This document shows, in pieces, positions 28,236-37,878 of a stretch of DNA of 64,000 nucleotides (its first letter is position 1; each line of letters opens with the position of its first letter). The DNA comes from an uncultured Bacteroides sp. (lineage in GTDB: Bacteria > Bacteroidota > Bacteroidia > Cytophagales > Cyclobacteriaceae), in the NCBI GenBank assembly GCA_902168185.1, contig CABHOV010000100.1:23650-87649 (forward strand), read 5' to 3'. The notes beneath the pieces were generated by a model that ran no database searches, was not told the DNA's origin, and saw only the letters and a program-made list of their open reading frames with translations. A program made the position numbers and the translations under genes.

Positions 28236-28270
28236 CTCCTCTGTTGGATATACTCAACAGAGGAGTTTTT
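28236..28270 (+). terminator. Intrinsic terminator of the sugar operon
   Basis: A perfect 11-nt stem (CTCCTCTGTTG and complement, 8-nt loop) followed by TTTTT. It ends the GMC-DUF1080-Gfo/Idh transcript before hmgA. Confidence 0.9.
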
Positions 28271-28362
28271 ATTTTGTGAAAGTTGATTTAACCAAAGAGG
28301 CTTTGGAATGCACGCGCTGGTCGTGTTGATTCATTACTTTTATAGTTCAAACTTTTCACGCT

Positions 28363-29556
28363 ATGTACTATCATCGTCTCGGAAAAATTCCGCCCAAGCG
28401 CCACACACAATTCCGTCAGCCAGATGGAAGTTTGTATAAAGAAGAGTTGGTGAGCTCCGAAGGATTCTCAGGTATATATTCCAACCTATATCATATAAAT
28501 CCCCCAACACGCATTAAAGAGTTAAGGGAACCTGTACGCTATGGCGCGCGAAAAATAGATGACTATGCGTTGCGACAAACGCATTTAAATACATCGAAAG
28601 TAGCGACTACCGGAGAGGACTATCTCGATGCACGCAAAGTGCTATTGATGAATGCAGATTGCTCTATCTCCATTTGCTCTCCGCGCAAGCGCACGATGGA
28701 TTACTTCTATAAAAATGCTGAAGGTGATGAAGTGCTCTACGTGCATGATGGCAAAGGGATTCTTCTTTCACAATTCGGAAAATTGGAAATTCGCCAGGGA
28801 GATTACATTGTTATACCACGTACGGTTATTTATAAACTCGAATTTGAAGAAGGTCCTTTACGTCTGCTGATCATCGAATCAGCTTCTCCTGTTGAAACTG
28901 TTAAGCGGTATAGGAATCAATTAGGACAATTACAGGAGCATTCGCCGTACTGTGAGCGCGACATCCGGCCGCCACATGAACTCATTACCGATACAACAAA
29001 AGGTGAATTCCTAATGAAGATCAAGAAGCAAGGATATCTTCATCAGTATATATATGATTATAGTCCCTTAGATCTTGTAGGCTGGGATGGTTTTCTTTGG
29101 CCGTATGCTTTTTCTATACACGACTTCGAGCCTGTTACCGGGCGCATCCATCAACCACCGCCGGTACATCAGACATTTCAGGCAAGAAATTTTGTGATCT
29201 GCTCATTTGTGCCACGCTTGTTTGATTATCATCCGCTGGCTATACCGGCACCGTACAATCACAGTAACATCGATTCTGATGAAGTGCTATACTATGCAGA
29301 AGGTAATTTCATGAGTCGAAGAGGTATTGAGCGCGGATCTTTTACACTTCATCCCGGAGGTCTTCCGCACGGACCACATCCTGGCACAGTAGAGAAAAGT
29401 ATAGGCGCTAAAGAGACACACGAATTGGCGGTAATGATCGACACGTTTCATCCCCTATATTTAACGAATGACGCGTTGGAGTTTTTGGACAAGAATTACC
29501 CAATGAGTTGGACAGATAATCACCGCGAAGGGTACAATGAAGTAAATACACCGTAA
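28363..29556 (+). CDS. hmgA: Homogentisate 1,2-dioxygenase
   Basis: A 397-residue mononuclear iron enzyme of the cupin superfamily that opens the ring of homogentisate to maleylacetoacetate in tyrosine/phenylalanine breakdown. The N-terminal MYYHRLGKIPPKRHTQFR, the central PPPVHQTFQARNFVICSFVPR and the metal-site region YNHSNIDSDEVLYYAEGNF ... HPGGLPHGPHPG agree with the family. Other pathway genes (hppD, fumarylacetoacetase) are not in the window. A TACTTTTA sequence 20 nt before the ATG is one base off the -7 box. It lies downstream of a terminator, so it has its own promoter. Confidence 0.92.
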   Translation: MYYHRLGKIPPKRHTQFRQPDGSLYKEELVSSEGFSGIYSNLYHINPPTRIKELREPVRYGARKIDDYALRQTHLNTSKVATTGEDYLDARKVLLMNADCSISICSPRKRTMDYFYKNAEGDEVLYVHDGKGILLSQFGKLEIRQGDYIVIPRTVIYKLEFEEGPLRLLIIESASPVETVKRYRNQLGQLQEHSPYCERDIRPPHELITDTTKGEFLMKIKKQGYLHQYIYDYSPLDLVGWDGFLWPYAFSIHDFEPVTGRIHQPPPVHQTFQARNFVICSFVPRLFDYHPLAIPAPYNHSNIDSDEVLYYAEGNFMSRRGIERGSFTLHPGGLPHGPHPGTVEKSIGAKETHELAVMIDTFHPLYLTNDALEFLDKNYPMSWTDNHREGYNEVNTP

Positions 29557-29712
29557 ACTTTCATCGGTCTGTCAAGGCAATCTGTCTTCTTTATTAACAT
29601 TTTTAACTCAAATATTACGACCGTGTTGTATTACTGTTAATAGCGGGCATAATTGTTGAACATCAGCTATCTGATTTACGTTATTTGTATTGTCAAACAA
29701 CCACTAAAGCGT

Positions 29713-29919
29713 ATGACAAACATGAATCAAAAACATCAGATAGTCGAGTCGTTGAATTCGCTTGATCAGATGCAGACTGAGAAGGTTCTGGAGTACATTA
29801 AAAAGCTTACATATCCTGCTATACAGGATGAAGCTTCCTATCAAAAATTTAAACGCGAAGCGCTGAAGGAGATTCGTCAGGCGCTGGGTAAAGGCCGCAA
29901 GCTCAGACCATCTTTCTAA
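29713..29919 (+). CDS. Small hypothetical protein
   Basis: A 68-residue, mostly helical, hydrophilic protein: an N-terminal helix with Gln/Leu heptad-like pattern (IVESLNSLDQMQTEKVLEYI) and a basic end (LGKGRKLRPSF). I do not recognise a family. The shape resembles small addiction-module antitoxins or DNA-binding adaptors, but no toxin gene follows, so this is not claimed. The reading frame extends 20 codons upstream without an ATG; the start at MTNMNQKHQ fits best. Confidence 0.5.
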   Translation: MTNMNQKHQIVESLNSLDQMQTEKVLEYIKKLTYPAIQDEASYQKFKREALKEIRQALGKGRKLRPSF

Positions 29920-30118
29920 GATACTGTAGGCCGCTGCCCGATCATCGATCTAACAGCGTTTAGATTACTTCTTCCATTCGCTTGGTGCACTTCTGCATCA
30001 AACACAATCCTTTACTCTCTTTTATACGCTGGCGGTTCATGGTATTTCGATAATTTCTTTATCTGAAAACCATAAAAAATATATACTATATATGGATATT
30101 GATTGAAGTATATAGCGG

Positions 30119-31147
30119 TTAGTTATACTTTACATAATTGTCCCATTTCTCAAGTACGTCTACAAAATCCTGAGGAAGCTCTGAATCGAATTGGAGAAAT
30201 TTCTTTGTGGCGGGATGAACAAAGCCCAGTGTTTTTGCATGCAATGCCTGCCGTGGTATAACCTTGAAACAATTTTCAACAAACTGTTTATACTTCGTAA
30301 AGGTAGTGCCCTTTAAAATTTCATCGCCACCATACATAGCGTCATTAAATAACGGATGCCCCAGGTATTTCATGTGCGCACGGATCTGATGTGTACGACC
30401 TGTTTCAAGTTTACATTCCACCAAAGAGACATAGCGTAAATCTTTTAGCAAGCGATAATGCGTTACAGCACGTCTGCCCATATCACCATTGGGGAACACA
30501 GTGGTTACACGTCTGTCCTTAAGGCTTCGTCCTACATTTACATTGATCGTGCCGCTGGCAGGCTCTGGCACGCCCCATACCAACGCATTATACGTGCGCT
30601 CGATAGAGTGATCAAAGAACTGCTTCGCCAAGCCTGTAAGGCTCACTTCGTCCTTCGCTATAACAAGCAATCCGGAAGTATCTTTATCGATCCGATGCAC
30701 CAGACCAGGTCTCCCTTCATTGCCTTCCATCTGCGGAAGATTTTGAAAATGATACGCCAATGCATTGACTACTGTTCCATTCCAGTTTTGATATGCGGGA
30801 TGTACCACCATACCTGCAGGTTTGTTGATGACCAGTAAGTGTTCATCCTCAAACACAATGTTGAGTGGTATATTTTCAGCAACAATTTCTGTATCGCGTG
30901 GAGCTTCCGGCAGGGAAACAGTTATTATATCATTGGGATGTATTCTATAGTTTGGCTTGATCGGTTTTTCATTTACCCTCACAAAGCCATCGTGAATACC
31001 ACTCTGTATTTTGGTTCGCGTTACATTCGGCAAGCGATCCATCAGGAATTTATCAATGCGAAGTAAACTCTGCTTGGGATCTGCCACGATGCGATGGTGT
31101 TCAAACAATTCATCATCGTCATCTGGAAGTATAGCTTCTTCGCTCAT
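30119..31147 (-). CDS. RluA family 23S rRNA pseudouridine synthase
   Basis: Converts uridines to pseudouridine in rRNA; at 342 residues with an N-terminal S4 RNA-binding domain (about 25-85) it matches RluD. The catalytic Asp lies in the signature GRPGLVHRIDKDTSGLLVIAKD (about residue 150). Its ATG overlaps the stop of the DUF1801 gene by 4 nt, so the two are coupled. RluD-type modification of helix 69 is the most likely task, but RluA/RluC types cannot be excluded by eye. Confidence 0.93.
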   Translation of the reverse strand: MSEEAILPDDDDELFEHHRIVADPKQSLLRIDKFLMDRLPNVTRTKIQSGIHDGFVRVNEKPIKPNYRIHPNDIITVSLPEAPRDTEIVAENIPLNIVFEDEHLLVINKPAGMVVHPAYQNWNGTVVNALAYHFQNLPQMEGNEGRPGLVHRIDKDTSGLLVIAKDEVSLTGLAKQFFDHSIERTYNALVWGVPEPASGTINVNVGRSLKDRRVTTVFPNGDMGRRAVTHYRLLKDLRYVSLVECKLETGRTHQIRAHMKYLGHPLFNDAMYGGDEILKGTTFTKYKQFVENCFKVIPRQALHAKTLGFVHPATKKFLQFDSELPQDFVDVLEKWDNYVKYN

Positions 31148-31524
31148 TTCGTAGTTCTTTGTTTTTTACGTTTGGAATGATATTCATTCAGGATTGCAGC
31201 TTCGTTCAAGATATGCCGGATCTTTTCCTCATTCTCTTCTACTTCTGCCACACTGTGGAATGTTATTGATCTAACATGCTTGCGTCCTTTGGACTCCAGC
31301 AATCCATCATCATTGGACAATTCATATCCTTTTACAAAACCAAAATCTACTCCATCAACAGCCGGACTCAGGTAACAAAGCTGCCCATAGAAATAGAAGT
31401 AAGGAATTTTATTGCTGATCTTTTCCTGCACATGCGTACCCAGATCCATTACCCACGAACGGAGTATGGTCATAATCTCGCGAGCCGGCTCTTCTTTTTC
31501 AGAAATAAAGTGAGAAACAGTCAT
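31144..31524 (-). CDS. DUF1801 domain protein
   Basis: A 126-residue cytosolic protein of the DUF1801/YdhG-like family: KISNKIPYFYFYGQLCYLSP and VDFGFVKGYELS are typical. The function is unknown; members share a fold with small sterol-carrier-like or frataxin-like proteins. The C-terminus is Lys/Arg-rich. A perfect -7 box ends 4 nt before the ATG, so the mRNA is predicted to be leaderless. It is coupled to the pseudouridine synthase gene. Confidence 0.85.
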   Translation of the reverse strand: MTVSHFISEKEEPAREIMTILRSWVMDLGTHVQEKISNKIPYFYFYGQLCYLSPAVDGVDFGFVKGYELSNDDGLLESKGRKHVRSITFHSVAEVEENEEKIRHILNEAAILNEYHSKRKKQRTTK

Positions 31525-31528
31525 GTGA

Positions 31529-31536
31529 CAAAAATA
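31529..31536 (-). promoter_or_regulatory. -7 box 4 nt before the DUF1801 ATG
   Basis: TATTTTTG on the minus strand, then 4 nt, then ATG. With initiation a few bases after the box, transcription would begin at or next to the start codon. Confidence 0.55.
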
Positions 31537-31690
31537 AGCTTCCTGTATCTACATTCTGTAGAATCATGAAAGAAAGATCGTGCTTCATGTGAGCGGGAAA
31601 GGTCCTCCCCGGAACAGTATTTTTATAAACATTTACAGAAAGAGAACCAACATGGGTTCATACTTGTTGTAAAGCCAAACCACTTCCACT

Positions 31691-31912
31691 ATGGTTTTTG
31701 CTGATGATATTCGGAAAACAATTTTAAAACTCGCAGACGAGCGAGGTGCAGAAAAAACGTTTTGTCCATCCGATGTTGCTCAGGCTATCGATCAGAAAAA
31801 CTGGCAAATGCTGGTAGACCAAGTGGAACTTGTTGCCAGCACTTTGATCCAGGAAGGCAAAATCATCGCCACGCAAGAGTATAAAGAGCCACTTCGATTC
31901 CGCAAGAAGTAG
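31691..31912 (+). CDS. DUF3253 domain protein
   Basis: A 73-residue winged-helix-like small protein. The text DIRKTILKLADERGAEKTFCPSDVAQAI followed by a second helix and a Lys/Arg-rich wing (YKEPLRFRKK) matches DUF3253. Members are found alone or fused to methyltransferase-like proteins; function unknown, DNA or RNA binding possible. It is a single gene. Confidence 0.8.
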   Translation: MVFADDIRKTILKLADERGAEKTFCPSDVAQAIDQKNWQMLVDQVELVASTLIQEGKIIATQEYKEPLRFRKK

Positions 31913-31970
31913 ATCACACTGCCTGCTTATCCCCTTCATTAATAATCTCTTTACGATTTGATAACACCTA

Positions 31971-31978
31971 TACTTTTG
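31971..31978 (+). promoter_or_regulatory. TAnnTTTG -7 box for the ECF sigma gene
   Basis: TACTTTTG, a perfect match, 31 nt before the GTG start. It heads the sigma-FecR-receptor-phytase locus and looks like a housekeeping-type element. Confidence 0.55.
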
Positions 31979-32009
31979 TGCTCTGCAGCGAAAATGGAAA
32001 TTTTAAGCT

Positions 32010-32597
32010 GTGGAACAGGAGAGCAACGATATTATACTTTTCAGACAGGTAAAGTCTGATGATCGCCTTGCGCTCAACACGCTGTTTGCCCGATATTATC
32101 AAAAGCTTTGCGGGTTCGCGACCACCTATATACGCCAGGCAGATGAAGCCGAAGAAGTAGTTTCAGATGTCTTTGTAACACTCTGGAAGAATCGTCACCA
32201 TCTTGTCATTGAAAAAAATCTGAAGGCATATCTCTATGTTTCAGTGCGACATGCAGCATTGGCCGTTATTAAAAAAAGACAACCGTTGTTCGAAGACATT
32301 GAAGATATACTCTTTGAAAACAGTCACCCCGATTTCCATACCCCCGAGCAATCGCTCTTGCACAAAGAGCTTCAACAGTATATAAACGACACAGTTGACG
32401 CCTTGCCACCCCGTTGTAAACAGGTTTTCCTGATGAGTCGGGTAGATGAATTGACCTATCGGGAAATCAGTGAGATCCTCGAAATTTCAGAAAACACAGT
32501 AGAAAACCATTTGGTAAAGGCGTTGAGTGTACTGCGCGATTCTCTGAAACGGTATCATCACACCGAACATCATCCTCGTGCGTTAACAGAAGCTTAA
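32010..32597 (+). CDS. ECF RNA polymerase sigma-70 factor
   Basis: A 195-residue ECF sigma factor (FecI-like, Bacteroidota type). Region 2 covers about residues 15-85 (LNTLFARYYQKLCGFATTYI, then AEEVVSDVFVTLWKNR); region 4 (about 125-180) has LPPRCKQVFLMSRVDELTYREISEILEISENTVENHL, the helix-turn-helix. Translation starts at a GTG; the ATG at 31994 is in another frame. It is followed by its FecR anti-sigma factor and the TonB receptor, the usual arrangement for signal transfer from the outer membrane. Confidence 0.95.
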   Translation: MEQESNDIILFRQVKSDDRLALNTLFARYYQKLCGFATTYIRQADEAEEVVSDVFVTLWKNRHHLVIEKNLKAYLYVSVRHAALAVIKKRQPLFEDIEDILFENSHPDFHTPEQSLLHKELQQYINDTVDALPPRCKQVFLMSRVDELTYREISEILEISENTVENHLVKALSVLRDSLKRYHHTEHHPRALTEA

Positions 32598-32667
32598 CCT
32601 TTAATTAATATAGCGCACTGGTGGTGTACACGCTATATATACTCTTCCTGTATAGAAAACAGAATCT

Positions 32668-33660
32668 ATGCAGGAGAATATTCCCACACACCTCATTGTA
32701 CGCTACCTCTCGAACGAAGCCACTGCAGAGGAAAAGAAAAAATTACTGGATTGGGTTGCGGAAGATGCGTCCCATCACAAAGTATTCCTGGAATGGCTAA
32801 CTCTCTGGGAGAACAAAACGCCCCGGCTTGCGGAACCAGATCTTTCACATGCACTTCGTCAGCTCAATGACAAGATTGATATATACGAAGACGAAGAGAA
32901 GAAAACACGAACGCTCTTCTCCTGGAGAAAACTTGCTGCTTCCATTGCTGTATTTCTTGTAGCCGGTATAGCGATTTATTTACTGGGTAAATATTCGGAA
33001 TCTCGTTCAGAAAAAATAACCTATACTCAGCAAGCTGCATCGTCCGGAGAACAAATCAGTATAAAACTGAGCGATGGTTCGGTTGTACAGCTTAATGCGC
33101 AGGCGTCATTAAAATATCCTGAGACATTTAAAGGTTTTAAACGCGAAGTATACTTAACAGGAGAAGCTTTCTTCGAAATTGAAAAAGATTCTTTACGGCC
33201 TTTCATCATTCACACCGGAGAATTTTCAACGCATGTATTGGGGACATCTTTCAATGTAAATGCTACCGGTGACAACATTGTAGTAAGTGTAGCCTCTGGA
33301 AAAGTGCGCGTGATGCAAGGTGATGAAATGCAGATTCTCCTTCCGGAAGAAAAAGTAAGATACTCCCGCGCCACTAAAATTATGGTAAAAGAAAAAGCCA
33401 ATCTCGAACGAGAACTGGCATGGAAAAACAACACACTCATCTTTGAAGACACCCGTCTCGCAGACGCATCGAAAAAAATAGAACAATGGTATGGTGTCAG
33501 CGTAAGCTTTCAAAACGAAGCGATCAAGCATTGTCTTATCACTGGTAAATATAAAAATGAACCGGTTGATAAAGTGCTGCAAGCCATCAGCTATAGTACC
33601 GGAATTCAATATCGTATCACAGGCAAAGCCATTACGCTCTACGGCAAGGGCTGTGAGTAA
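32668..33660 (+). CDS. FecR family anti-sigma factor
   Basis: A 330-residue inner-membrane regulator. The N-terminal cytosolic part (1-87) binds the sigma factor; one membrane helix follows (LAASIAVFLVAGIAIYLLG, about 88-108); then the periplasmic FecR domain (about 130-220: LSDGSVVQLNAQASLKYPE, VYLTGEAFFEI) and a C-terminal DUF4974 domain (about 250-325) that contacts the STN domain of the receptor. It sits 70 nt after the sigma gene and 42 nt before the receptor gene. Confidence 0.95.
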   Translation: MQENIPTHLIVRYLSNEATAEEKKKLLDWVAEDASHHKVFLEWLTLWENKTPRLAEPDLSHALRQLNDKIDIYEDEEKKTRTLFSWRKLAASIAVFLVAGIAIYLLGKYSESRSEKITYTQQAASSGEQISIKLSDGSVVQLNAQASLKYPETFKGFKREVYLTGEAFFEIEKDSLRPFIIHTGEFSTHVLGTSFNVNATGDNIVVSVASGKVRVMQGDEMQILLPEEKVRYSRATKIMVKEKANLERELAWKNNTLIFEDTRLADASKKIEQWYGVSVSFQNEAIKHCLITGKYKNEPVDKVLQAISYSTGIQYRITGKAITLYGKGCE

Positions 33661-33702
33661 CATGACTATATATACCCAACGGAGAAAATAAACCTGAACC
33701 TT

Positions 33703-36700
33703 ATGCACAAAAACTTACAAACTTTCATCAGCAAATCACGGAAGCTCTCGCTTTATACCTTGTCGGGTATACTTCTTCAGTGTCTGCTTTTCAACTTCCT
33801 GCTTGCGAAAGACGGAACAGCACAAAATATTTACGATGTGAAGCTTCGGCTTGAAGTAAAAGACAAAACACTAAAAGATGTGTTCAGTACCATCGAAGAG
33901 AAAACTGAATTTACTTTTACCTATAGCAGCAAGAAAGTTGATCTGGCTAAAAAGATCACACTCGATGGACAACAAACAAACCTGGGGCAAATCCTCGAAT
34001 CCATCTCACGTCAGGCAAATGTAGCCGTACAACAAGTGGATAATTTACTAATGGTGAAAGCCCAGGAAACAGCCGTGGTAAAAAAACAAGCCGCTGCTAA
34101 CGGTGTTATTCGCGGACGCGTTGTAGACGAAGTCTTAAAATCCGTATTACCAGGTGCTACCATTTTTCAAAAGGGAACCAACAATGGAACTACATCTGAT
34201 GTGAATGGAGAATTCTTTCTCCGGGTACCAGCAGGTGATGTTGAGATTGAAGTAAGCTATATAGGCTTCCGTAAATATTCTGAAGTCGTTACTGTTCCAG
34301 AAAATGGCGTAGCACAGGTAGAACTTAAAATGATCAGCGATGCTACCGAGTTACAGGATATAGTGATTACCGGTGTTTTACAAGGACAACAGAAAGCGCT
34401 CAACCAGCAGAAGACAGCAGACAACATCAAGAATATAGTAAGTGCAGATCAGATTGGTCGCTTCCCTGATCCAAACGTAGCAGAAGCATTGCAGCGTGTT
34501 CCGGCAGTAAACATTGAAAGAGACCAAGGCGAAGGCCGCTATGTATTGGTGCGCGGATTAGCACCTCAATTTACCAACATCAGTATAAATGGCGAACAAA
34601 TTCCATCGCCTGAAGCCAGTGTTCGATATGTAGCATTGGATGCAGTACCCGCAGATCAACTTGCATCAATTGAAGTAAGCAAAGCTATAACACCCGATAT
34701 GGATGGCGATGCTATAGGAGGCTCTGTTAATTTGATTACACGTACAGCACAAACTGAAAACATCAGTGTAAATGCATCCGGATTGATGGGCTATAATAAT
34801 ATTAGTGGTAAAGCAAATTTGCAAGGCTCCCTGGAGCTCAGCAAGCGCTTCCTGAACAACAAGCTTGGCATTATGCTAAACTCCAGTTACTATGAGACCG
34901 AACGAGGTTCTGACAATTGGGAACGTGATGAACATCAACTGGAACTCCGTGACTATGAATTAACCCGTACACGCCTGGGCCTAAGCAGCACGATAGACTA
35001 TAAATTCAACGAAAAGAACGAAGTATATTTCAGAACGCTATACAATCGATTCACGGATCGTGAGCAACGCAGACGGTATATATTTGCACCGAATGTGGAT
35101 GATTCTCCTTTCGAAGACAATGAGATCGAGCGCCTCACGAAGGACAGACTTGAAAAACAGATTGTAACAAGTTTTAATCTGGGCGCAAAACATACACTTT
35201 CCAAATTCAGCCTCGATTATGAAGTATCATATTCTGAAGCTATACAAGATACGCCCTATGATATTGAGATTGGAAGCGTGGGCGAAGTGGATCAACTATC
35301 CACAGACTTCACCACAAACGCCAAGTTCCCTACGTTCACAGTAGATGATCTTCCGAACACCAGCGCACAGAATATATACCTTGACAATTCGATCTATGAA
35401 TTTGATGAGGCTACGATGGGAAACACCTACGCCAAGGACGTAAATAAAACTGCCAAGTTTAATATCGGCATTCCATACAAGGCTGGTACCAGCGATGGTC
35501 TATTCAAATTTGGTGGTAAAGTAAGATTGAAAGAAAAAAGCTATCGCATAACCGAAAATGTTTTCAGCTATACCGGCTCAGACGATCTCACCTTAGATCA
35601 ATATGCAGGAGGATCAGTGGATGACAATTTCCTGGATGGCCGCTATAAACTCAGCGCAAATGCAGACCCCGAGAAGTTTGTAAAATTCTTCAATGCTAAC
35701 CGTAACGATTTCGAACTATCAATAGAAGATAAACTGGCCACCGAAGCTGCAGAATCTTTTACTGCTAAGGAGAATGTATATGCAGGCTATATCATGTCGA
35801 AGCTTCAATTGAGCAAACTTATGATATTAGGAGGTCTACGGTACGAGCATACCAGTGTTGACTATACGTCTTCGAATGTTATAAATGAAAGTGAGATTAT
35901 ACCGGAAGAGGGCGGAACAGACTATAGCTTCCTGTTACCTCAATTACACATTCGCTACAACGTAACCGACAACATGAATCTTCGTGCGGCTGTTACGCGA
36001 AGCTACGCACGCCCGAACTTTAGCGACATTATCCCTGCACAGGAGATCAACATCAACGAAGGAGAAGGAACTATTGGTAACGCCAAACTTAAGCCCGTTG
36101 CCGCTACGAACGTAGATATACTTGCCGAAAAATACTTTGGAAGTGTAGGAATATTATCCGGTGGTATATTTTACAAGCGCCTTACTGATTTCATTTTCAA
36201 TCGCAGATTCGAATCTGATCAGTATCCTGGCTCTGAAGGCCAAGTGATTGATATAACACAGGCCCGTAATGGGGAATCGGCATCCTTGTTTGGTTTCGAA
36301 GTAGCCTACCAACAAAACCTTACGTTTTTACCGGGAGCACTCAAAGGGTTGAGTATATATGCTAACTATACGCTTACAACCTCCAACGCCAAAATTCAAT
36401 CGCGCGATGACAATACCAACGAAGAAGAAATCAGACTTCCGGGTCAGTCCAAACATGTCGGGAATATATCCTTGGGCTATGATCTCGGGCGCTTCAATTT
36501 CCGGGTGGCCGCTAATTTCAATGGTGAGTATATCAGTGAAATTGGAGGAAGTGCAGATGAAGATCTATACGTAAAAGATCGCGTACAACTCGATGCCACT
36601 ACTACCTTCACGATCAGTCCCAAGCTTCGGTTCTTTGCTGAGTTCCTGAACATTACCAATCAGCCGTTTCAAGTATACCAAGGCGAAGAGAACCGCTATA

Positions 36701-36756
36701 TACAACGTGAATTCTATTCATGGTGGACGCGTGCTGGCTTAAAACTTGATCTTTAA
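33703..36756 (+). CDS. TonB-dependent receptor with STN signalling domain
   Basis: A 1017-residue outer-membrane transporter with regulatory function. In order: signal peptide (to about 40); STN domain (about 48-115; LKDVFSTIEEKTEFTFTYSS); carboxypeptidase-like regulatory domain (about 135-215; GRVVDEVLKSVLPGATIF); plug (about 235-340; RVPAVNIERDQGEGRYVLVRG); and a barrel to the end (GLKLDL). The STN domain should signal to the FecR protein. There is no SusD partner; the next genes encode an acidic lipoprotein and a phytase. The cargo is therefore inferred to be phytate or a released inositol phosphate. Confidence 0.95.
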   Translation: MHKNLQTFISKSRKLSLYTLSGILLQCLLFNFLLAKDGTAQNIYDVKLRLEVKDKTLKDVFSTIEEKTEFTFTYSSKKVDLAKKITLDGQQTNLGQILESISRQANVAVQQVDNLLMVKAQETAVVKKQAAANGVIRGRVVDEVLKSVLPGATIFQKGTNNGTTSDVNGEFFLRVPAGDVEIEVSYIGFRKYSEVVTVPENGVAQVELKMISDATELQDIVITGVLQGQQKALNQQKTADNIKNIVSADQIGRFPDPNVAEALQRVPAVNIERDQGEGRYVLVRGLAPQFTNISINGEQIPSPEASVRYVALDAVPADQLASIEVSKAITPDMDGDAIGGSVNLITRTAQTENISVNASGLMGYNNISGKANLQGSLELSKRFLNNKLGIMLNSSYYETERGSDNWERDEHQLELRDYELTRTRLGLSSTIDYKFNEKNEVYFRTLYNRFTDREQRRRYIFAPNVDDSPFEDNEIERLTKDRLEKQIVTSFNLGAKHTLSKFSLDYEVSYSEAIQDTPYDIEIGSVGEVDQLSTDFTTNAKFPTFTVDDLPNTSAQNIYLDNSIYEFDEATMGNTYAKDVNKTAKFNIGIPYKAGTSDGLFKFGGKVRLKEKSYRITENVFSYTGSDDLTLDQYAGGSVDDNFLDGRYKLSANADPEKFVKFFNANRNDFELSIEDKLATEAAESFTAKENVYAGYIMSKLQLSKLMILGGLRYEHTSVDYTSSNVINESEIIPEEGGTDYSFLLPQLHIRYNVTDNMNLRAAVTRSYARPNFSDIIPAQEININEGEGTIGNAKLKPVAATNVDILAEKYFGSVGILSGGIFYKRLTDFIFNRRFESDQYPGSEGQVIDITQARNGESASLFGFEVAYQQNLTFLPGALKGLSIYANYTLTTSNAKIQSRDDNTNEEEIRLPGQSKHVGNISLGYDLGRFNFRVAANFNGEYISEIGGSADEDLYVKDRVQLDATTTFTISPKLRFFAEFLNITNQPFQVYQGEENRYIQREFYSWWTRAGLKLDL

Positions 36757-36776
36757 TCTTAACTGAACTGAACAAA

Positions 36777-37820
36777 ATGAAAAAGCATCTATATATACTT
36801 TACCTGGCAACAGCCTTTGCAACTTTACTGAGCTGTGCCGACAATTCTCTGGAGGAAACACCAAATGATGGCAACTTTCCTTTTCAATTACTGCTCGATG
36901 CAGAAGAAGGAGCCGATCTTGCAGACGCTGAAGACTATAGCGTTGAAATAAAATTTGCCGATTACCTCCCTGATGCAACGCTCCCCAAAAGTGCCATTAC
37001 ACTTGGCTATACTCTTAGTGACCTGGAGGGCGATATGATCGGAAATGTCACTATCGACAAAATAGTATATGAAGTTGAAATGGATGATTGTATCTATGAA
37101 CGTGAACTGAATTTCACAAAAGATACCGATGGTCTCTCCGGCACAATAACACTTTCTCCAGATGCAGATCTTAACACGGTGCCGTCATCCTTTGAAATTG
37201 TGTTTACGCTCCCGGGAGAAGATGCGACTAAAGGAAGTTTCAAATTTGAGCTCACCGATTTAACATCAAATGAAAATGTAGATGTAGTATTGGGTTCCCC
37301 CAGGGTATTTGAATATGAGGTGTTGGACAATGACGTAGCGGGGGAATGGGAATTTGAAATCACCTCTGAAGAAGATCTTGAATCATTCAAGAGTATATTT
37401 GGTCATCTCAATGCCGACCTTGAAAAACTTACCCTTGGGGATATAACCGGAAAAGTAAAGGCCGAATTTGAATTTGAAGAAATGAAATTTGAAATCGAAT
37501 TATCGCAGGAAGAAGAGATTACATCCTGTGAAAACGGAGAAACAGAAACTGAAGTCGAAAACAAAGTTATTGAGATTGAAGCTGACTACAATGCCGAAGA
37601 TGGAGAGATAGAATTAGAAGGAAGTCATGTGATCGTGAATGATGAAGGCATTGAGGAAAAAGAATTGGACTTCATTGTAGAGGGTGAATATGAAATAAAT
37701 GAAGACGATGAAACTCTAACCTTCGTCTTTATGAAAGTTGTAGATGAAGACAATTTCAAGGATGGTGAAGAATTGTACTCCAGCAAGGATGGCGTAACAA
37801 TCACATTCAAAAAAGATTAG
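36777..37820 (+). CDS. Highly acidic lipoprotein of unknown function
   Basis: A 347-residue lipoprotein (lipobox LLSC, Cys20). About a quarter of all residues are Asp or Glu by my count (about 92), rising toward the C-terminus, e.g. EFEFEEMKFEIELSQEEE. The pattern of alternating acidic and hydrophobic residues suggests beta structure. I do not recognise a family. It lies 20 nt after the receptor gene and 58 nt before the phytase gene, in the SusD-like position. A surface role in binding calcium, or a calcium-phytate complex, is a plausible inference but untested. Confidence 0.75.
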   Translation: MKKHLYILYLATAFATLLSCADNSLEETPNDGNFPFQLLLDAEEGADLADAEDYSVEIKFADYLPDATLPKSAITLGYTLSDLEGDMIGNVTIDKIVYEVEMDDCIYERELNFTKDTDGLSGTITLSPDADLNTVPSSFEIVFTLPGEDATKGSFKFELTDLTSNENVDVVLGSPRVFEYEVLDNDVAGEWEFEITSEEDLESFKSIFGHLNADLEKLTLGDITGKVKAEFEFEEMKFEIELSQEEEITSCENGETETEVENKVIEIEADYNAEDGEIELEGSHVIVNDEGIEEKELDFIVEGEYEINEDDETLTFVFMKVVDEDNFKDGEELYSSKDGVTITFKKD

Positions 37821-37878
37821 ATCGAACGCACCCTATAGCGTATACTATAAATATCCTAACCGAAGATTACGTATATAA

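Noticed and set aside
29713..29919. Small helical protein as an antitoxin
   Set aside because: No toxin gene overlaps or follows; the next feature downstream is a spacer and then the pseudouridine synthase on the other strand.
31994..32057. ATG as an alternative start for the ECF sigma factor
   Set aside because: It is in another frame and meets a stop after about 21 codons; the GTG at 32010 opens the correct frame.
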